Source: Tolypeutes matacus | Lineage: Eukaryota > Chordata > Mammalia > Cingulata > Chlamyphoridae | Direction: 5' to 3' | DNA length: 64,000 bases | Assembly (NCBI GenBank): GCA_026826555.1 | Contig: JAKSZT010053883.1 | Coordinates: 32,655,282-32,719,281, forward strand | Shown: positions 11,521 to 22,355 of the stretch, piece after piece | Layout of the letters: the number at the start of each line of letters is the position of its first letter | Position numbering within the stretch: the first letter of the stretch is position 1 | Notes under the pieces: model-generated | Database searches by the model: none | Told to the model about the DNA's origin: nothing | Seen by the model: the letters and a program-made list of their open reading frames with translations, nothing else | Translations under genes and position numbers: made by a program

Positions 11521-13188
11521 CTAAACTCTTGTGTCCAAATGTCCTTCAGTAGTCACTACAAGAGGTTAAAAAATATTCTGAGGATGAATGCCTATGCTGT
11601 AAACATTTATAGAACTCTTTATGGTTTTTCTCTTCTTGCAAGATTATGACTGCTGTAAGAAACACATTTTATAGTCACACCTAATTTTTGGTCAAAAAAC
11701 TACCCAAGACTCTGTCTGGCTGTTTTGAAGAATTAAATCCAGTTTCAAAGAGTGAAACTGTATGGCTATTGAAAACAATCAAAAGATGGTACTACTAGTC
11801 TTTAGGCAGTTCCAAATGAGGGGTTCCACATATATTTTGGACTGCAGCAACATTGTTGAATAAGTAACATTTGATTTCCAGCTTTCTAAGAGAAAGATTC
11901 ATTTAATAGTGTTCTTAAATAAAGGTAAGTATAGAAGCAAGTGAAAATGTGTTTCACTCATTTTTTGAAACTATTAGCAAGGTGACTACTGAAAAGGATC
12001 ATAATATTTTTTGGTTCTGATAGTTCTGGGGTGTTTGTCAAATAATGTTTCTCATTATCTCATAGCTTTACTTTGGATATCCACTTAGACTGCCAACCTA
12101 GAAGCTTGTCCACTGTTGCCCCAAGTCTAGGCAAGCAGGACAAGCTCTCACACAGCCCTATAAGTACCCATCAGAGAGTGGCTTTTTATGGGGGTGGAGA
12201 GTGGCTTTTTTTCTCTTCAAGGTGGCTCATAAAGAACTCCAGACAAAAACTTAGATTTTTTTTCTGATGTTAAATAGATGCACTACTATATCATCCTTAT
12301 AGAAAATATGGGGGAAAAATCACCTAACATATTATCTTGTTAACATTTTGTTGTATTTCCTTCTATTCTTTTTCTGTCCATATCCATCCATCCATCCATC
12401 CATCCATCCATCCATCCATCCATCCATCCACCCATCCATCCATCCAACCACCCATCATCCATCCATGCAATATTTGCGCTTTATTATCTTGTGAACATTT
12501 TTCATGGCTTTAATTATTTGTCTAAGACATCATTTTTTAACATCTGTTTGGAATTCCATCAAATGGAAGAGTCATTTATCTAACATTCCCAGTTGTAGGG
12601 CATGTAGATTTCTAAGTTTTTACTAATATAATACGATAATGAATATCTTTGTAAATAAAGTTTTGAGAGTATATCTGATTTTTTTTTTTTTTAGGATAGA
12701 TTTCTAGAAGTGAAATTACTGGGTCTTGATAGGTATATTCAAAGCTCTGGATGCTAGTTTTTAACTTTGTCTCACTTTTAAAAGCTGTTGAGGGTAAGAA
12801 AAGGATATCTATAACACTTTGAATACTCCTCTGATAGCTCATGGTTCCTTGCCCTCTGGGAATAACCCTTTCTTTGGCTTAGTGGCTAACTGGTTCAGAT
12901 ATTTTATTAAAGATTTCATCTTTGGGAAAGGTACCAAGTGTCTCTCTCAGTCAGCAGTTCCAACATGTCAATATGACATCATTGTGCTGTTTTACTCTGA
13001 AACTTTTGTCCTGGGGCTCCAGGTATTTAAATGGCTTCATTGATTCACCCAACCCCTAGTTCCTTTTCCTCCTGTACTGAGAAGAGACCAATTATTGCTG
13101 ATTGGGAAACTCAAGTAGCAAGAATGACCTAATCATTGCTATATAGAAAACCTGTGCTGGATTGGTACTAGGTTGAGATTCTCTTTTC
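11521..13188. other. Unique intron-like DNA
   Basis: No credible exon or gene. Contains the TCCA microsatellite and a T-run at 12679-12692 without a SINE body. Short frames only. Confidence 0.55.
12381..12466. repeat. (TCCA)n microsatellite
   Basis: About 20 near-perfect TCCA units with a few CCCA and ACCA variants toward the right. Confidence 0.95.
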
Positions 13189-13285
13189 TTTTTTTTTTTT
13201 TTTTACCAGGAGGTCCCGGGGATCGAACCCCTGTCCCTCCATATGGTAGACGGACTCCAAACCTCTTGAGCCACATCCGTTTCCC
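13189..13285 (-). repeat. DAS-type SINE with TSD
   Basis: Poly(T), then ACCAGGAGGTCCCGGGGATC and the usual head complement ending in GAGCCACATCCGTTTCCC. Imperfect TSD 'GATTCTCTTTTCT' on both sides. Confidence 0.9.
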
Positions 13286-13435
13286 GTGATTCTCTTTTCT
13301 AACTATTACTGAGATAGCACTTAGCTATTAATTTGGGCCAGCTTATTCTGATATAATGGTTGACAAACTACTGTGTCAACACTCTTGCTTATGGTGGGTG
13401 TCTCCTTGAATAAATGGAGCTGGTGCTGTGTTTTA

Positions 13436-13895
13436 TTTATTTATTTTTTTAATTTATTTTTTTTTTTTAAAGATTTTATTTATTTACTTTATCCATTTTA
13501 AACCCCCCCTTCCCCATTTTGCTGTTTTGTGTCCATTTGCTGGGCAATTCTCTGTGTGTGTTTCCTGCCATCTCTTCTCATCCTCCTCCTCCAGTCTTCA
13601 CCAGGATTCGATCCTGGAGACCTCCGATGTAGGAAAGAGGTATTCTGCTGCCTGCGCCGCCTCAGCTCCTGGCTTCTGGAGCTTTCGGAGCATCTCGTCT
13701 TGTCTCTCCCCTGTTACGTCATCATCCTGCTGCATGGCTCCCGGGGCCCAACAGCTCAGGGGCACACAGAACCTGGCAGCCCATGCGCCTTCTATATATA
13801 TATTTTTCATTTTACCGGGAGGTCCCGGGGATCGAACCCAGGTCCCTCCATATGGCAGACGGACGCCCAACCATTTGAGCCACATCCGCCCCCCA
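13436..13895 (-). repeat. Long composite SINE (~460 bp) with 15-bp TSD
   Basis: Flanked by TGGTGCTGTGTTTTA at 13421-13435 and 13896-13910. Contains two tRNA-like heads in tandem, separated by a spacer with 'CTGTTACGTCATCATCCTGC' type text. The same composite occurs at 39168-39680. Long open frames across it (up to 171 codons) are chance frames. Confidence 0.9.
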
Positions 13896-13923
13896 TGGTG
13901 CTGTGTTTTAAATCAACATATTG

Positions 13924-14125
13924 GGGAAGCGGCTGTGGCTTAATCAGTAGGGCTCCCATTTACCATATGGGAGGCCCCGGGTTCGGTTCCCGGGGCCTTC
14001 TGGTGAAGGCAAGCCCGCCCGCACGGCGTGGTTAGCTGACCCAGCGAGCACAAGCAGCAAGGGGGGGATAAATGAATAAATAAATAAAATCTTAAAAAAA
14101 ATAAATAAATAAAAATAAATAAATA
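13924..14125 (+). repeat. Young full-length DAS SINE (~200 bp) with TSD
   Basis: Starts GGGAAGCGGCTGTGGCTTAA, contains the B box GGTTCGGTTCCCGG, a unique 'GCCCGCACGGCGTGGTTAGC' body, then ATAAATGAATAAATAAATAA and an A-rich tail. TSD AATCAACATATTG at 13911-13923 and 14126-14138. It landed immediately beside the right TSD of the preceding SINE. Confidence 0.95.
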
Positions 14126-14138
14126 AATCAACATATTG

Positions 14139-14630
14139 TAGTCAAGTGCAAATCAGCTTCTGTTACTTGGAACTGACAGCTTTAGAGTGGAATTATATAC
14201 TTGATGAGAGTACAAACAGTCTTGTTTTTAAGTTGGAGTTGACATCCTAGAGCAGACAATGTGGCATTTTCTAGTGATGATACACTGGGGGTGTTCTGAG
14301 ATTAGCTTGAGGACTGAGAGAAGAAAGGCGCTTGTGTAGGACTTTGTGTGCAGGGGGTCGATAAAAAAGTCTATAGCAGATACAATGGTGGAAAATAGCT
14401 TGAGACGCCAACAGGATTGCATCCTTCACAGTGAGAACTGTCTGCCCCTCCCGTTCCCAGAGCCCTTAGGCTAACCTCTCACAATGGGTTGATACTCTTT
14501 TACTGCATGGGATCTGGGATTCTCTTTTACTGCTTCTGGGGTGAGGCCTGTCAGCATCTTTTACAGTACTAGGCATCTAGTGGACCATCCGTAAATCCTG
14601 TTCTTGTTTGGATGGTTGACAGATTTTTGT
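14139..14630. other. Unique DNA, nothing recognised
   Basis: No repeat family, exon or RNA gene recognised. Confidence 0.5.
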
Positions 14631-14649
14631 ATTGTTAAAGTTTATCACT

Positions 14650-15240
14650 TTTTTTTTTTTAAACTTAAAACAACACAAATTTATTATCTTATGTTTCTGT
14701 AGGGCAGAAGTCCTACATCGTCTCACTGTCAATCATTTTGACATTAGGACTACATTCTTTCTGGAGGCTCCAGGAGATCCTGTTTCCTTGACTTTTCCAG
14801 GTTTTAGAGGCAACCAGCATTCCTTGGCTTATGGTCCCATTCCTCCATTTTCAAAACCAGCGATCTGGCATCTCCCTCTGAACTTTTGTCTCTAGTCATA
14901 TCTCCCTCTGACCTCAGCCAGGAAATATCCTCCCCTTTCGCAGACTCATGTGTTTATCACCTTCTTTTTTTTTTTTTTTTTTTTTTTTTTCAAAGATTCT
15001 ATTTATTTATTCATTTATCCCCCCCTTGCTGCTTGCGCTCACCGGGCCAGCCAACCACGCCGTGCAGGCGGGCCCGCCCTCACCAGGAGGCCCCGGGAAC
15101 CGAACCCGGGGCCTCCCACATGGCAAACGGGAGCCCCACTGATTGAGCCACAGCCGCTTCCCTATCACCTTCTTGATTGTAAAAATTTTCAGGCTTGTTG
15201 CACAATCACTGGGCCAGAAGAGGATATCAGCATAAGTTCA
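14650..15240 (-). repeat. MLT1-like LTR fragment interrupted by a SINE
   Basis: Contains ACAACACAAATTTATTATCT, then GTTTCTGTAGGGCAGAAGTC and later 'GGCTTATGGTCCCATTCCTCC'. This resembles the reverse strand of an ERVL-MaLR (MLT1/MST class) LTR. The SINE at 14967-15162 splits it. Subfamily uncertain. Non-coding. Confidence 0.5.
14967..15162 (-). repeat. Young DAS SINE with 12-bp TSD
   Basis: Long poly(T), the 'CCCCCCTTGCTGCTTGCGCTC' body complement and the head complement. TSD TATCACCTTCTT at 14955-14966 and 15163-15174. Confidence 0.95.
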
Positions 15241-16030
15241 TAGGGCTAAGAAATAATGTAGGCAGACTGTAGTAGACATTAGATGTTTTTTAAGGCAGAG
15301 AAATTTTATAAACAATTGGGATTTTGTGGGGTTTTTTTTTTTTTTTGGTTGTTTCAGTGTGGGGGGAGTATAACTCTGGCAGCAATGTGAAATGTCATTT
15401 ATGGGGAGGTGAGACTGTAGCTAAAGCAGTAAGCATGTACCTGATTTTAGTTTATCTAGGATGCAGGGGGTGAGAGAAAAAATAAAGAGCAGACATATGA
15501 AATTCTTCTAATAGAGAGTTTGGTTTTCAGATACATACAGATTTTATGTTGATTTTATGCCTGGATGTGGAAATCCATTTTACCTCCACAACTCAAATTG
15601 AACCCCAACCCTTATGTCAGGCAATGCTTTGTGTTTGGGTTGATATGTCCTGGGACTGGTCACATGATGCACTTCATCATAAGGCCCAAAGAGCGGCTGG
15701 AAACTAGCTGTCCAAGGTGTCTGTCAGTGATAGGAGGGAGAAGAAGCCCATTTAGTCCTGGGTGGGACTTCTGTTTCTCTGAAACTTTCTGGGCTGCTGT
15801 TCCTGGCCCAGGGCTCTATCTTTACATAACTACAAATGGGTTTGGAGTGTTGGCTTTATTCTGTTGGAGTGTTGGCATATAACACTGTGATTATATCATA
15901 TCCCTTTCACATTAGCAAGAGCATTTCTTGATTATCCATTACCTGTCTGATTGCTTTTCATCTACTTTTGCTGGGTCTTTTCCTCCTTCTGCCTTTAACT
16001 GTGACAGTTTCTTAAGGGGCAAGAGCAAAT
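15241..16030. other. Unique DNA, nothing recognised
   Basis: T-run at 15332-15347 has no SINE body. A 105-codon frame (15565-15882) shows no domain and no splice context. I see no gene here. Confidence 0.5.
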
Positions 16031-16150
16031 GTGATGAAATAAGAACATGGGCAGGGTTGGGTTTAAATCCAAGCATCTCCATTTAACAGCTGAGTGTCCT
16101 GGGGCAAGTTACTCACCTTCTCTGAGCCTCAGTTTTCTCATCTAAAATTA
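16030..16150 (+). repeat. MIR fragment, truncated by SINE insertion
   Basis: GGGCAAGTTACTCACCTTCT and CTGAGCCTCAGTTTTCTCAT are the MIR core. The match stops where the SINE begins near 16151. Confidence 0.8.
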
Positions 16151-16420
16151 GTGGGAAGAAGATGTGGTTCAAGCAATTTGGCTTCTGTCTACCATATGGG
16201 AAGACCCGGGTTCAATCCCCAGGGCCTCCGGGTAAAGGCGTGCCAGGCCCATGCCGCAAGCGACACAGCAAGATGATGACACAACAAAAAGAGAGATGCA
16301 GGGGAGAGTCAAGGTGAGACGACAGAAACCAGGAACTGAGGTAGTGCAAGCGACAGAGTACCTCTCTCCCACATCAGAGATCCCTAGAATCAAATCCCGG
16401 TGAAGCCTAGAGGAGAAAAA
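16151..16420 (+). repeat. Dimeric DAS-type SINE, diverged
   Basis: First head: GGAAGAAGATGTGGTTCAAG with B box GGGTTCAATCCCC. A second head-like unit follows near 16340 (GAGGTAGTGCAAGCGACAG, then ATCAAATCCCGG). No convincing TSD, so it is an older copy. Confidence 0.75.
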
Positions 16421-16529
16421 GTAATATCTTCCACATAAAATTGAGGTTTAACTAGTATAGGTAAAGAAAGTTCCTAACATGTATTGACACGTAAACACAT
16501 GATACAAACATAGCTGGCATTATTATTAT

Positions 16530-17450
16530 GCTCCTCCTGACTTTCTTTTCACTACCCAAGTTCTTTTGGCTTCAGTTTTTCTTTTTGATTGCAAACTCCC
16601 ACATATGTCTTCCAGTACTTAAGATCTCTCAATTTTTTAGTTTCTTTTTTTTTTTTTTTGTTTTAACTGCCTACAGGACATCTATACTTGGACTTCACTT
16701 TGAACTCAGTATTTTCAAAACAAAACTTAGAATAGGCAAACTCTTCCCTGTTTTTGACAGTTGTGTTCACATTCTTCCAGTCTCTGAGATCAGAAATCCT
16801 GGAGACATCTTTGACTCTTCTCTTTTCATCATTCCCCATTTTCTGTCTGTCATTGAGTTCTTTTGTTACTTCTTCAAAATTTCTCTTGAATTTATCCTTT
16901 CCTCCCCATTCCCTTTGCCATGACTCTAGTGCAGTCACCCATCACCTCACACCTGAATTACTGCATTTGCCTCATATTTTGCTTCCTTGTGCTCTCTTTC
17001 TTCCAGTTAACACTACCAGCTACTTCCTACTATTTCCTATTGTCTCAACTTAAAAAAAAAATTTAATGGCCTTTTATGCTTTAATCCCATGCTACTTATC
17101 CATACTTATTTTATATACTTTCCTAGAATGCACCTTCAATTCCAGTCAGATCCTTCTGATGGCTTCATTCATTCTCCCTCTTTGCCTTTTTTCATACAAT
17201 TCTCTTTACCTGGAATGCCCTTATTCTTTACATTTAACTGAAATCTATCCATCATCCCTTTAAGACTCACTTCAGGTCTTCTCCATGAACACTTCTCTGA
17301 TTTTCTTAATCCATATTGATGTATCACTTTCCTATACGCTGGTTTTGTCTCCTCTTGGCATTGTAATCTTTTTGAGGGGAGGGACTGCTTTATAGAAGTT
17401 ACACTTCTATAACTCTCATATTACTGATAAGGTGTGGTGACCAAAGTGAA
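16530..17450 (+). repeat. L2 LINE fragment
   Basis: Pyrimidine-rich L2 3' region: 'CATCACCTCACACCTGAATTA', 'TACCTGGAATGCCC', 'CATCATCCCTTTAAGACTCA' and 'TGTAATCTTTTTGAGGGGAG' occur in consensus order. Open frames of up to 131 codons are translations of this repeat. Confidence 0.8.
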
Positions 17451-18830
17451 TCATTCTTTCATTCGACAAAAATGTATCAACACCTGCCATGTGTAAGATG
17501 CTGCACTAGGCACTGGTATCCAGCAAATACAACATACTAATGAAACTGGTTATATTGTACATAAGCAGGCGCTATGCAAATATTTGTTGGTTGGCCATAT
17601 TCGAGAAAACCAGGTAGGACTCTTAAGTGAGAACTTATTTAGAAATAAGGCATAGATTAAACAGCTATTTTAGGAAGAAGACATTTAATGGATTTCTTCA
17701 GCAAATAATTTTCATATCCATGGATAGCAGTTTATTCCTGGTGTTAGGAATATACCAGAGAACAAGTCAAAGTTCCCTCCCTTATAGAGCTTATATTCTA
17801 TATTTAGAGGCATTTTTAAAAATGAACAGCACCTCCTGAAGACCTCCTACAAATGTTTTTCACCATTTGTAGGAGGTCAGCAGGGAAGGAGTTAATGTGC
17901 TTATAGGGCTGTAGGCTTTGTTGAAACAGATGGTTTCTCTGCCCTAGGGAGAGTTTTTAAGGGGGATTAGAGGACTGGGCCTACAAGGATCTGAGCCCTC
18001 TCTCTCTTACCCCATAGCACACACCACACACACCTGCTGTTCTGGTGCCCAGTGAGCTGAGTAACTTGTCCCCCCCCCCCCCCCATGTTAGGCACTTGTT
18101 TGCAGTCTTATGGCTTTAGAGCTGGCTGCATGCTCTGGCATTTTTATTTTCCATTCCTGATTTTTATTTATTGTTCAACATCAGTGAAATTCCACTTTAA
18201 TTCAAGAGCTGTTGGGGCTTGTCTGTTTTCCTTTCTGATCTGTGTATTTACTTTTTCATAATTGTAGTCCTAGTCTGCAAATGTGTTTGCATGCCATTTT
18301 CATGATATGTTATAAGGATTTAAAAATGTTTTCTATGTAGCCATTATTATTTTAAGTCATCTTGATGATTATAGCAGTACTTAGGCCATTCCTTTATTGT
18401 TGAATATTTGCATTTTCCACATTGTTGCTTTAATTAAAATACAACAATGGACATCTCCCTGACTGTGCCACCTTTGAGCAGACCTTGTATGTTGCACACC
18501 AGCTGCAAAAGAACCATTGTCCTTGATTAGGGTAGTGTGGCCTGTTATTCAACTCTGTGGGAGAAAAATCCAGTGATGAATTTTACATAGAAGGGAGCAC
18601 TATACTTTGCCACGGAAGAGCTTGACCATCAGGGAATAGCAGGGAGAAGAAACTTTATTTTTCTACTGTCAATTCTTTGGGTGTGGGAAGGAACTGATTA
18701 TAGCAGTTGAAGATGAAATCTTCTATTTGTTTATTCATTTGGCAAATATTTGAGAGCCTACTATGTGCCAGATATTCTAAGCTTACCGGTGGGTTAAGCA
18801 TGGCCGAGGAGGGCCTTTTACACAATCTGC
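17451..18830. other. Mixed unique DNA with ancient repeat traces
   Basis: Short pieces at 17455-17545, 17690-17815 and 18725-18790 carry the motif 'CTGCCATGTGTAAGATGCTG' or similar. These belong to very old mammalian repeats whose family I cannot settle. A near-palindrome around 17841-17880 (GGAGGTC...ACAAATG/CATTTGT...GACCTCC) could form a hairpin. A C-run lies at 18070-18084. Confidence 0.45.
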
Positions 18831-18841
18831 TTTTTACCTTT

Positions 18842-19340
18842 TTAAGATGTATTTTATTTATTTATCCGCACCTCCCCCACACCCCCCCCTTGTTGTTTTA
18901 CGCTCGCTGTCTGTATGTTCTTCTGTGTCTGCTTGTCTTCTCTTTAGGCAGCACCAGGAACCGATCCTGGGACCTTCTGGAGTGGGAGAGAGGTGTTCAA
19001 TCTCTTTTTTTTTTTTTTTATCGGGAGGTCCCGGGGATCGAACCCGGGTCCCTCCATATGGGAATGTTCAATCTCTTATGCCACCTCAGCTCCCTGGTCT
19101 GCTGCATCTCTTATTGTCTCTCCTCTGTATCTCTTTTTGTTGCGTCATCTTGCTGTGCCAGCTCTCTGCTCAGGCCAGTACTCCTGTGCGGGCCAGCTCT
19201 CCTGCGCGGGCCAGCCCTCCCTGTGAGCTAGCTCTTCTCTCGGGCCAGCTTGCCTTTCACCAGGAGGCCCTGGGAATCGAATCCTGGACCTCCTATATGG
19301 TAGACGGGAGCCCAATCGCTTGAGCCACATCTGTTTCCCT
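18842..19340 (-). repeat. Composite DAS-type SINE with a nested SINE
   Basis: Starts with AAGATGTATTTTATTTATTT and a C-rich body, then a head unit, then further units ending in TTGAGCCACATCTGTTTCCC. A second SINE is nested at 19007-19064. A run of 'GGGCCAGCTCTCCTG' repeats near 19170-19250 is an internal tandem. Confidence 0.85.
19007..19064 (-). repeat. 5'-truncated SINE nested in another SINE
   Basis: Poly(T), ATCGGGAGGTCCCGGGGATC, stopping at CCATATGGGA. TSD TGTTCAATCTCTT at 18994-19006 and 19065-19077, both inside the host SINE. The missing 5' end shows truncation on insertion. Confidence 0.9.
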
Positions 19341-20545
19341 CAGTCTGCATTTGATACTGACTGTGAGCAAGACTACTACCTACTTACTACTTCCAGAGAG
19401 ACTTCAGAGAGTCCTGAGCCACCTGGGACCTTATTGCCTGATGGTTTAATGCCTCAAGGTTTGGTTCCCTTATAGATACTAATTATGTATTAATTTGGGC
19501 TGCTCACTCCAGGGTATTTCAAAGCCAGGCTGAGACTCTTTTTACATAACTATTCTTGTCCACCATCCTGACAGAGACATAGCTGCTGGGAGATGTGCCA
19601 TTGGGTCTGTAGCCTCATGTAGTGGTTTTGTTTGTGATGTCCTGGGTAGGGCAAGGGGTGCTTGTTGGCTGGGAATAAAGGCCCTGAAGGGACTTTATTA
19701 TAGTAATGTTCCTATATTTAGGTAAGGGTTGGGAGTTGGGGTGTTAGAGATTCCGAGTTTAGCCTAGGTATATCTGAGATTAATGCTGCTGAGGCCTTAT
19801 TGTATTATGGCAGACTGTTCTCATCCTCTCGTTTTTTCTTTACTGACTCATTTTTACAAAATATTCTTAATTTCTCTCTACCCTGCTGGGAAAATGTAGA
19901 CCATTCAGGGTCTTTATGCCCCCCAAACCCAGTGTGGAGTGGTGAAACCACTTGAAACAATTGCCAGATCTTAACAGTTTACTTAGGAAAATGCTAAAAC
20001 TCAGAATTGTTGATTTGGGGGTGAGAAGCATAGAGAGTTGTGAGAGCACCAAAAGAGTTAAGCCTAATCTCTGTCCTTTTCCACCTATTACATGTTGCGT
20101 TTTTTTCAGTGTTAGAATTTGATCTGTTGTATGTATATCTTCAGACATTTTTTTTAGTGTACTTGAAAAACTGCCTAGGAGCTCCCTTTCAAGGAGGGGA
20201 GAAGAGAGAAAGGGATTAGACAATCAGGAATAGGGACTCTGCCCTGGCTCCCTCTCTAGCTCTTTCCCTTGTCTTTGGAGTTAACTGAATTGGCCTAGAG
20301 TTACAGAGGGGTGGCTGTGTTTGTGTTTCAGTGGGCTGGCTCTATTGTGTGGGACACAAAAACCCAAAGCACAGGCCATTCCCACAAGCCTAACATTTTC
20401 ATATTTCTTTCTCTGCCAAAGAATCTTTGGTTAGGGTTAAGAATAACCAGTCTGTCAGTGGAAATACCAAGGCTTTTTGTTTGCCAGAAGAAAAGGGCTT
20501 TTGATTAAGACCTTTTTCTCTCTCTCTTTTTTTCCTTTTCCTTAG
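19341..20545. other. Unique intron-like DNA
   Basis: No recognised repeat. The last ~30 bases are a strong polypyrimidine tract (20519-20543) leading to the acceptor of the next entry. Confidence 0.5.
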
Positions 20546-20577
20546 GCTTCTATGGGAAGCCTCCAGAGCCTCTGAAG
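20546..20577 (+). CDS. Candidate 32-nt coding exon, unidentified protein
   Basis: A long uninterrupted pyrimidine tract (TCTCTCTTTTTTTCCTTTTC) precedes TTAG|G at 20545/20546. A donor GAAG|GTAGTG ends the exon at 20577. In the frame set by the 6368-6419 exon, the leftover G plus GC gives Gly, then FYGKPPEPLK, ending in phase 0. The other two frames are less suitable; one contains TGA. The peptide is proline-rich and charged, not repeat-derived. No family recognised. Short exons of this size are common in vertebrate genes, but chance acceptor/donor pairs also occur in introns, so the phase match is supportive rather than decisive. Confidence 0.4.
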
Positions 20578-20728
20578 GTAGTGCATTTGAGGGGATTTAG
20601 GAGAAGGAAAGATAGCTAACTAGAACAAAGAGAGATTTAATTATGTGTTGCTACCAATTTGTGCAGAGAAAAAAAACAGAAACACAAAAAAAAGAAACTA
20701 TCCATTTTTTGGTGACTCCTTCCATTTG

Positions 20729-20765
20729 CCAGCCTACCTTGCCTGCCTTGCCTTGCTTTGCGTTG

Positions 20766-20796
<31 letters not shown>

Positions 20797-20800
20797 TCCT
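20729..20800. repeat. (TGCC)n microsatellite
   Basis: Ten or so TGCC/CTGC units, with degenerate TTGCC units on the left. Confidence 0.9.
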
Positions 20801-22110
20801 TTTAATTGCTACATAGTAATAAAGCATACAGTCCATCCAAAGTGTACAGTCAGTGGTATTTGGTATAATCATAGTTGTGCATTCATCAGTTTAATCATTA
20901 TTAGAGCATTTTCATAGTTCCAATAATATTAATAAACAAAAAACAGACAAACACTCATCACCTCTCCATCTCTCTATGCCTCCCCTACCATACATATCTT
21001 CTCTTCTGTTTCTGTCTCTATAGTTTATTTGTATTTTATATATATTTTTCAGGCAGTACCGGGACCTCGTACATGTTAAGCAGGTGCTCAACCAATGAGC
21101 TACATCCACTCCCTGTATTTATATTTTATATAGATAGAGTCAAGCAATATGTAGTACCTTGTGTCTATTTTCTTTCCCTTAGTATATTCCCCCCTTTTTT
21201 TACTCTTACTGGAAGATTATTAATATACTGCTATATACTGCTGTCCATAGTTTGCTTTGGTTGTATTTTTGCCTGATATTAACATCTTGTAACATTAACA
21301 TACATTTGTTCAGTTTCAAAGAAAAAGTCTTATATATGCAATATTACCCATATTCATATTTCACATGAGGTTTCACTATGCTATTACAGTCCCATATAAT
21401 TTTTTTTAGCTTCTAGTAATATACATCACCTTAGACTTTCCCTTTCAACCACTGTCATACCCATATAATATCACCCTTAGTTATAAACACTGTGATGTGC
21501 TTTCATCTTTTCTATTAATTTCCAAAGATTAACAAACAACCTTTTCTCCAAGTCTGCACAAATTAACCCTCAGCTTTCCATTCTCTAACCTCATTCTATT
21601 TCCTGATGACCTATATTCTAGTTATTAACTCCATAAGTTTATACAATATTCTTAGTTCAAAGTAGTGTAGTCATACAGTGTTTGTCCTTTTGTGTCTGGC
21701 TCGCTTCACTCAATATAAGGTTCTCCAGATTCATCCATGTTGTCATATGCTTTACGACTCCACTTCTTCTTACAGCTGCATAATATTCCATCATGGATAT
21801 ACAGCACAGTTTGTTTATCCATTCATCGGTTGATGGACATCTGGGTTGTTTCCATCTTTTGGCATTGTGAATAATGCCACGATGAACATCGATGTGCAGA
21901 TATCTGTTCATGTCACTGCTCTCAGTTCTTCTGGGTATATACCTAGTAGTGATATTGCTGGGTCACATGGCAAATCTATATTCAACTTCCTTAGGAATGC
22001 CAGCAGTCCTCACAGTGGCTGTACCATTCTACATTCCCACCAACAGTGAATAAGCATTCCTATCTCTCCACTAGCCTTTCTTCCTGTCCTTTTTGAATCC
22101 ATCCAAAACA
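20801..22110 (-). repeat. L1 3' fragment (3' UTR and ORF2 C-terminus)
   Basis: Read on the minus strand, 21911-21657 encodes an ORF2 C-terminal segment with [19 protein letters not shown] and LSEASQTQKDK motifs. An [16 protein letters not shown] stretch precedes it, ended by an in-frame TGA near 21912-21915. The 3' UTR extends to about 20801 and is broken by a SINE at 21049-21113. No poly(T) or TSD remains, so this is an old copy. Confidence 0.85.
21049..21113 (-). repeat. Old tRNA-like SINE inside L1 3' UTR
   Basis: CAGGCAGTACCGGGACCTCG and AAGCAGGTGCTCAACCAATG match the older head type seen at 10858-10954. TTGTATTTTATAT-like flanks on both sides are a degraded TSD. Confidence 0.75.
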
Positions 22111-22119
22111 GTGTTCCTA

Positions 22120-22355
22120 AAGGACTGGAAGTACTGATCTGACCTTGTATCCTGTTCCATCAGTTAATGTGACTTTGGACAAGTTACTTAATCTTTCTCA
22201 TTTGCCCACAGTTTCTTAGGTATAAAATGGGTATTATAACAGTACTGTTCTCATAAGGTTGTTGTGAGAATTGAATGAGTTAATATAATATGTGGGATGG
22301 TATTCAAACAGTGCCTGGCACATAAATTACTCAGTAGGTTTTGACTTTTATTATT
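22120..22355 (+). repeat. MIR element
   Basis: CTTTGGACAAGTTACTTAAT, ATAAAATGGGTATTATAACA, GTTGTTGTGAGAATTGAATG and CAGTGCCTGGCACATAAATT appear in MIR order. Confidence 0.85.

Noticed and set aside
12381..12466. Regular short repeats that could look like a CRISPR array.
   Set aside because: They are a pure tetranucleotide microsatellite with no spacers, in a mammalian genome.
13924..14000. Cloverleaf-like tRNA heads (here and in about 25 other places) as tRNA genes.
   Set aside because: They are followed by SINE bodies and A-rich tails and flanked by TSDs, and they lack tRNA 3' ends. They are retroposons, not tRNA genes.
13428..14035. Frames of 168-171 codons.
   Set aside because: They lie entirely over SINE heads, spacers and tails and change with each SINE copy.
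16528..17263. Several frames of 65-131 codons rich in Phe and Leu.
   Set aside because: They are translations of an L2 fragment.
18707..19323. Frames of 158-174 codons.
   Set aside because: SINE-derived; one runs across the nested insertion and its TSD.
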